Below, in pieces: positions 61,697 to 64,000 of a stretch of DNA of 64,000 nucleotides. Numbering within the stretch: position 1 is the first letter of the stretch; the number at the start of each line of letters is the position of its first letter. Source of the stretch: Engraulis encrasicolus (Eukaryota; Chordata; Actinopteri; Clupeiformes; Engraulidae); the NCBI RefSeq assembly GCF_034702125.1, contig NC_085876.1:9911083-9975082 (forward strand), written 5' to 3'. The position numbers were made by a program, and so were the translations under genes. Under the pieces are notes generated by a model. The model was not told the DNA's origin, made no database searches, and worked only from the letters and a program-made list of their open reading frames with translations.

Positions 61697-61845
61697 TCTC
61701 TAGCCAGGAAAGCGGAGGTGCGTTTCAACGGTCTGAAACAGGAGGGGAATGACTTGGTACGGAAGGGCCGCTTTCAGGATGCCCTGGAGAAATACTCTGA
61801 GTGTCTGCAGATCAAGCCAAACGAATGTGCTGTCTATACAAACAG
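42058..61845 (+). CDS. spag1: Sperm-associated antigen 1 (dynein arm assembly factor), 5' part
   Basis: SPAG1 is a cytoplasmic TPR co-chaperone for axonemal dynein arm pre-assembly; human loss causes primary ciliary dyskinesia. Five exons are visible: 42058-42406, 50447-50546, 56123-56275, 57228-57382 and 61704-61845 (899 nt in frame). The rest lies beyond the window. A Gly/Pro-rich N-terminus (residues 1-80) precedes TPRs: [50 protein letters not shown] to VLQID, and [20 protein letters not shown] to [21 protein letters not shown] and [18 protein letters not shown] match SPAG1 more closely than TOMM34, and polr2k is the expected neighbour. The long N-terminal region of human SPAG1 is not seen, so this may be a short paralogue or isoform. 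An upstream in-frame GTG (42034) is not needed. Confidence 0.9.
42465..42811. mobile_element. Possible hAT-like element in spag1 intron 1
   Basis: CAGGCCCGTCACAACCAGGC at the left and GTCAGCGGCCCTG at the right form weak inverted ends. Relatives of the left end recur at 55325-55371 and 55908-55924 next to the exon 3 copies. The flanks show only partial match. Confidence 0.4.
43000..44231. mobile_element. hAT-like element, 1.2 kb
   Basis: The ends CAGGGGTGCTCA and TGAGCACCCCTG are perfect 12-bp inverted repeats. The flanks GTCTACAA and GTCTACAC are an 8-bp target duplication with one mismatch. Short internal frames do not resemble an intact transposase. Confidence 0.88.
44379..44540 (+). mobile_element. 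tRNA-derived SINE, family D
   Basis: TGGATCAAACGG (A-box-like) and GTTCGATTCCC (B box) lie about 45 bp apart, followed by a short CT-rich body. Too diverged outside the boxes to be a tRNA gene. Confidence 0.7.
44580..46594. mobile_element. hAT-like element, 2.0 kb, with nested insertions
   Basis: The left end CAGTGTTTCCCACAG, followed by GGAAACTATGG, pairs with CCATAGTTTCC and GGGAAACACTG at the right. GATTGAG is present on both sides. Inside are poly-G runs (44638-44737), a second hAT-type end (CAGGGGTGCACAACC at 45447) and a GA repeat with one ambiguous base (N) at 45971. Confidence 0.8.
45882..45995. repeat. (GA)n microsatellite with an N
   Basis: A GA tract with a single undetermined base at 45971, the only N noticed in the window. 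Confidence 0.95.
46853..46900. repeat. (GA)n microsatellite
   Basis: About 22 GA units in spag1 intron 1. Confidence 0.95.
47581..48960. mobile_element. DNA-transposon-like repeat, copy B, inverted relative to 27351-28305
   Basis: It starts GGGTGGTTGACATGATGCC and ends near GGCCTTAAACGTCAACCATC. TCCTGTGGTGTGAC motifs recur throughout. A unit of about 150 bp at 47740-47898 (with AACGTTTCGGTCTACTGAC) interrupts it between TTTATG repeats and is absent from copy A. Confidence 0.7.
49493..49552. repeat. GA / poly-G / GA compound repeat
   Basis: A 23-base G run between two GA tracts. Such runs are prone to assembly error and G-quadruplex formation. Confidence 0.9.
49709..50250 (+). mobile_element. 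SINE family A split by a MITE
   Basis: The SINE head and body run from 49709 to the target GATTGAGG. The MITE at 49910-50145 follows, and the SINE resumes with GATTGAGGCATAAAGG. The SINE is therefore older than this MITE insertion. Confidence 0.85.
49910..50145 (+). mobile_element. CAGAGA/TCTCTG MITE, copy 2
   Basis: The 236-bp unit begins CAGAGATTCTTTAAGTATAT and ends ACTCTCTCTG, flanked by ATTGAGG on both sides, inside a family A SINE. Confidence 0.9.
50621..50702. repeat. (CA)n microsatellite just after spag1 exon 2
   Basis: CA repeats beginning about 75 bp downstream of the exon 2 donor (50547). Confidence 0.95.
51260..52400. repeat. Diverged tandem duplications in spag1 intron 2
   Basis: GTGTGTGGATTCAGCA blocks (51297 and 51630), AATAAAAAGGAAGGGCTGTA-like blocks (51523 and 51890), and ACTATGAATACAATC ... 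CATGAACTCTAATCTTC blocks (52090 and 52258) are repeated. The stretch arose by nested duplication. No gene seen. Confidence 0.65.
52822..52965. repeat. (GTGCGT)n / GT minisatellite
   Basis: About 16 GTGCGT hexamers followed by alternating GC/GT. The purine-pyrimidine alternation is Z-DNA prone. Confidence 0.95.
53200..53308. repeat. (ATCC)n microsatellite
   Basis: About 26 CCAT units with a single CTGT variant. Confidence 0.97.
53526..53619. repeat. (AT)n microsatellite at the LINE 3' side
   Basis: About 45 AT units immediately beyond the LINE remnant. Confidence 0.97.
53640..54530 (-). mobile_element. 5'-truncated non-LTR retrotransposon (LINE) remnant
   Basis: The minus-strand frame 54499-53894 encodes a reverse transcriptase palm: [19 protein letters not shown], then YADD (residues 57-60 of the frame), then [10 protein letters not shown]. 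After LKVAYK a single-base shift breaks the frame, and related sequence (DCLRILLRKPRS... and [14 protein letters not shown]) continues to about 53740. The clade is not certain; jockey/Rex1-like families share these motifs. It is truncated and frameshifted, so inactive. Confidence 0.85.
53894..54499 (-). pseudogene. Reverse transcriptase fragment of the LINE
   Basis: A 201-residue open frame holding part of the RT domain with the catalytic YADD intact. It lacks the fingers and the endonuclease upstream, and is frameshifted at its C-terminal side. The first methionine is only the first ATG after truncation. Confidence 0.85.
55108..55153 (+). repeat. Decoy copy 2 of spag1 exon 3 start
   Basis: The acceptor CCCTCCACAG is followed by AGCTCGGGAGCTGCAGGCCT and GGTCCCTGAAGACTCTGCTG. 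The true exon 3 at 56123 has the same order with four substitutions. It lies 1.0 kb upstream and would read through to a stop, with no donor at the equivalent point. Confidence 0.85.
55371..55412 (+). repeat. Decoy copy 1 of spag1 exon 3 start, degraded
   Basis: CTTGTAG followed by GGCTCTGCAGCTGTAGCCCT and GG resembles the exon 3 start. The preceding ACAGGCCTGCCTCTTCC block also precedes the other copies (compare GACAGGCCTCTCTCTC at 55917). Confidence 0.7.
55596..55861. mobile_element. PIF/Harbinger-like MITE with TAA target
   Basis: GGGCCTCCGCACATCGGCT and AGCCGATGTGCTGAGGCTC are imperfect inverted ends of a 266-bp unit. TAA flanks both sides (55593-55595 and 55862-55864). Confidence 0.7.
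55921..56120. repeat. (CT)n tract forming the spag1 exon 3 pyrimidine tract
   Basis: About 200 bp of CT/CCT repeat runs straight into the acceptor CCGCAG at 56117-56122. Confidence 0.95.
56590..56765 (-). mobile_element. tRNA-derived SINE, family B
   Basis: CTCTGGAGCTATGTGGGCTT, GCCTTGCTCAAGGGCA and GGGATTCGAACC match the family B copies. In spag1 intron 3. Confidence 0.75.
56945..57176. repeat. (GT)n microsatellites before spag1 exon 4
   Basis: Degenerate GTGC/GT sequence, then about 38 GT units (57099-57176), then a shorter GT run ending at the exon 4 acceptor CTGTAG (57222-57227). Confidence 0.95.
57383..57615 (+). repeat. 38-bp minisatellite built from the spag1 exon 4 donor
   Basis: Units beginning GTCAGTCACAATA and ending GGAGGACG start at 57383 (the true donor), 57421, 57459, 57515, 57554 and 57592. 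The unit starting at 57459 is 18 bp longer because it contains GCCCGAGCCGCCAGGAAGGC, a copy of exon 4 coding sequence. Each unit carries the GAGGAGG(A)(C)G + GTCAGT junction. Two more lie beyond the hAT insertion (58783-58885). Confidence 0.92.
57616..58737. mobile_element. hAT-like element inserted in the donor minisatellite
   Basis: TAGGGTTGTGCCGAT and ATCGCCCAAGCCTA are the ends. CACTGTCT flanks both sides exactly (57608-57615 and 58738-58745). It is 1122 bp long. A shorter inverted pair inside (AAGCCGCTGCT and AGCAGCGGTTTT) suggests a further nested unit. Confidence 0.88.
58783..58885 (+). repeat. Continuation of the exon 4 donor array
   Basis: GGGCCGCCAGGAAGGCACAG, then GGGGACGGTCAGTCAC, followed by a second GTCAGTCACAATGTCTTACT. 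These match the array left of the hAT element, so the insertion split one array. Confidence 0.85.
59259..59485 (+). mobile_element. CAGAGA/TCTCTG MITE, copy 3
   Basis: A 227-bp copy of the units at 8779 and 49910, flanked by ACCTTAC on both sides. In spag1 intron 4. Confidence 0.9.
60563..60741 (-). mobile_element. tRNA-derived SINE, family B
   Basis: TATCCAAAGCGACTTACAGT at the left and GCAACCCTCTGATC followed by AGATTAGGCCATGGCTGC at the right match the 33890 copy. The middle is shortened. Confidence 0.75.
61509..61702. repeat. CT-rich tract forming the spag1 exon 5 pyrimidine tract
   Basis: CTCTC, TCCTCTCC and CT repeats run for about 190 bp directly into the acceptor TAG at 61701-61703. 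Confidence 0.95.
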
Positions 61846-61848
61846 GTA

Positions 61849-62125
61849 GGATGTCCTGAAAAAAGTATTCGGTCTCTGCAGATCAAGCCAAACGCGCAGT
61901 CTATTTAAAGCCAAATGCGCAGTCTATATTGTACTATAAACAGTTAGGATATCCTTAAGAAAATACTCAAGAGTATTGGCAGATCAAACAAATTTGCTGT
62001 ATACACACCCACAAGTAGAATATCCTGAAGATTATGTTCAGAGTGTCTGCAGACCAAGCAGGCTATATACTGTATATTAACAGGTAGGACTGACTGGAAA
62101 ATAGTCAGTGTCTGCAGATCAAGTT
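61849..62125 (+). repeat. Four tandem copies of spag1 exon 5 end with donor
   Basis: Units starting GGAT(G/A)(T/C)CCTG(A/G)A begin at 61775 (in the exon), 61849, 61947, 62018 and 62087. Each repeats a decayed form of GTGTCTGCAGATCAAGCCAA, the CTGTCTATACAAACAG edge and the GTAGGA donor. At 62083 the donor is again TTAACAG + GTAGGAC, almost identical to the true site at 61846. Confidence 0.88.
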
Positions 62126-62637
62126 AGTCCAGTCAATCCAAAGAAAACATGGCCAGTGCAGCTGTGTGTACATAACCGCTGTGTATACATGCCGACATAA
62201 CAAAAGAGCTATGGTTATGACTCATCAGAGTACAGCGACGACCCTTTTCATAGCAGAAGGATGTAAAGGGAGCATAAGGTTTTAAAATGATTTTATGAAT
62301 TTATTTACGTATGAGCATAGTAGGGAATGGTAAAGATCCAAGGGATGATATAACGTGTAACGTAACAAGTAAAATACCATATTTCCCACATTTGGCCCTG
62401 GTAAGATCTGGTGGTAAAGTCTTGCAGTGCTGTGGAGGATAGCACGACAAAATAGTCAAATGTTGTTTGTTGTTTGTGTGTTGTTAGGCACAGATTTGCT
62501 CTTTTCCCTTCCACTTTCCTCATTACTCCTCCCACACATCTCTTTCTCTGCATCACCCCCTTCTTCTCCATTCTAACCACTGGTACCATGATAACGGGTA
62601 GGGATGGCGCGTTCTTGGTGCGTGCGTGCGTGTGTGC

Positions 62638-62638
<1 letters not shown>

Positions 62639-62690
<52 letters not shown>

Positions 62691-62805
62691 GAGAGGAGAG
62701 AAGAGAGAGGAGAGAAGAGAGAGAGAGAGAGAGGGGGGAGAGAGAGAGAGGGAAAGAAGAGAGAGGAGAGAGAGAAGGGAGAGAGAGAGAGAGAAGAGAG
62801 AAGAG

Positions 62806-62868
<63 letters not shown>
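62639..62868. repeat. (GA)n microsatellite, compound
   Basis: About 230 bp of GA with GGAGA and AAGAGA interruptions. Confidence 0.97.
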
Positions 62869-62869
<1 letters not shown>

Positions 62870-63209
62870 ATGACTTGAGTCATCCTTTCCTTTCTTCATA
62901 TGAAGTGATTGACTGGCTGGCTGGCTGCTTGGTTGAGTGAGTGGCCGTTTGGCTGTGTTTGGCCTTTGGCAGGTGATTGTGCTGAGTGCTATGCTACAGT
63001 AATGTGCAGTATCGACCGCTGCTCTACCCTACTCAGGTTTTACCCCCCCCCCCCCCCTCTCTCTCTGCTCCTTCGAGGCGTCTTTCTTTGAAAATTACCC
63101 CTGCTTTCATTTGTTTCTTTTAATGGTGGACCTCACATATTTTGCATTTTCACTTTTTTAATTGGCAGAATCAGATACAGCACATTTGGCACTGGAGCTG
63201 TTTTACAAC

Positions 63210-63580
63210 CAGGGCTCTAAATTATCACCAGCCAGTCGGCCAAATGCTGGAGAAATTTCAGTTTGGCCGGTAGAAAAGACCAACTTACTAGCCACTTTAG
63301 CCCATTAGTGAGTGTGTGCTTGGCTCGCAATATTAGCATCTACTAGCCATTTTGGCTGGTGATGAAAAAAGTTGGTAACACTTTACTTTACGGATCGCTA
63401 ATAAGGTGTTAATTTCAAAGTAATTTCTCAGTAATTTCAGTCTAATTTTATGGTAATAACTGCTTGTTATTAGTAATAACACAAAATTAGACTGAAATTA
63501 CTGTGAAATTACTTTGAAATTAACACCTTATTAGCGATCCGTAAAGTAAAGTGTTACCAAAAAGTTAATTTAGAGCCCTA
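63210..63580. mobile_element. hAT-like element containing a palindromic MITE
   Basis: It begins CAGGGCTCTAAATTA and ends TAATTTAGAGCCCTA, with TTTACAAC duplicated exactly on both sides (63202-63209 and 63581-63588). Confidence 0.88.
63372..63560. mobile_element. 189-bp near-perfect palindrome (TTGGTAACACTTTA MITE)
   Basis: TTGGTAACACTTTACTTTAC at the left pairs with GTAAAGTAAAGTGTTACCAA at the right, and most inner bases pair around 63466. It is nested in the hAT-like element. Confidence 0.92.
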
Positions 63581-63697
63581 TTTACAACTGCAGGTCAACA
63601 TGCATGCTGTAAGCCCTCTTTCTGTTCCTCACTGTCTCTCTCTATGTCTGTGTCTTCCTGTGGTAGACCGTACAAACAAACCCCATTACAGTCTCAT

Positions 63698-63841
63698 CAG
63701 GGGCGGAGCAGGGCATTTGCCCTTGGGCCCAGGGCATTCTTGTATTGGTGGTGGGGGGGCTATTATGACCGTGGCAGGCCGTATGGGGGGCCCCTATCAG
63801 TGTTTTGCCCAGGGGCCCTGTGTGCAATTGTTCCGCCACTG
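63698..63841. mobile_element. 144-bp hAT-like element
   Basis: The ends CAGGGGCGGA and TCCGCCACTG are flanked by exact AGTCTCAT duplications (63690-63697 and 63842-63849). An inverted relative lies at 3731-3845. Confidence 0.85.
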
Positions 63842-63935
63842 AGTCTCATACCCTCCACAGCGGCACACACACACACACACAAATCAAGGGAGGAGAGAAG
63901 CTGTAGACGTGTAGATGAGTCCAAATGTGACCTTG

Positions 63936-63957
63936 CTCTCTCTCTCTCTCTTTCTCT

Positions 63958-64000
<43 letters not shown>
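63936..64000. repeat. (CT)n tract at the right edge
   Basis: A CT repeat runs off the window. By analogy with exons 3 and 5 it may lead into the next spag1 acceptor. Confidence 0.9.

Noticed and set aside
42058..61845. Assignment to tomm34
   Set aside because: TPR layout is similar, but [16 protein letters not shown] and the polr2k neighbour fit spag1.

Overview
This is nuclear DNA of a vertebrate, almost certainly a ray-finned (teleost) fish. The genes are split into small exons with GT-AG introns. The spaces between them are packed with long dinucleotide and tetranucleotide microsatellites, tRNA-derived SINEs and short hAT/MITE-type DNA transposons with readable inverted ends and target-site duplications. 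The species cannot be fixed from this sequence.

Six genes were assembled exon by exon, with reading frame conserved across every junction: rpl30 (minus, runs off the left edge, 271-1443), an erich5-like gene (plus, 4337-12110), rida (minus, 15265-20022), stk3/MST2 (minus, 23351-35409, complete, 492 residues), polr2k (plus, 37233-39843, complete, 58 residues) and the first five coding exons of spag1 (plus, 42058 to beyond the right edge). Order and orientation match human 8q22 as I recall it (RPL30-, ERICH5+, RIDA-, STK3-, POLR2K+, SPAG1+). Several genes that separate them in human (POP1, NIPAL2, KCNS2, OSR2, VPS13B and others) are not visible here.

The genes do not form a pathway: a ribosomal protein, an enamine/imine deaminase, a Hippo-pathway kinase, a shared RNA polymerase subunit and a cilia dynein-assembly factor are neighbours by ancient synteny. 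stk3 and polr2k are divergent and may share a promoter region near 35.45-35.78 kb.

The most unusual pattern concerns exon-intron boundaries. Around at least eight separate splice junctions in four genes (rpl30, rida, stk3 exons 3, 5 and 9, spag1 exons 3, 4 and 5), the neighbouring intron holds one or more diverged copies of the exon edge together with its splice site. In spag1 exon 4 this has become a 38-bp minisatellite of donor sites, and in spag1 exon 5 an array of about five units. Other points of note: a textbook U12-type intron in polr2k carrying nested transposons, a telomere-repeat tract inside an inverted-repeat element near the polr2k/stk3 promoter, a 1.08-kb palindrome in stk3, three copies of a CAGAGA/TCTCTG MITE (one inside a SINE), and spag1 splice acceptors whose pyrimidine tracts are long CT microsatellites.
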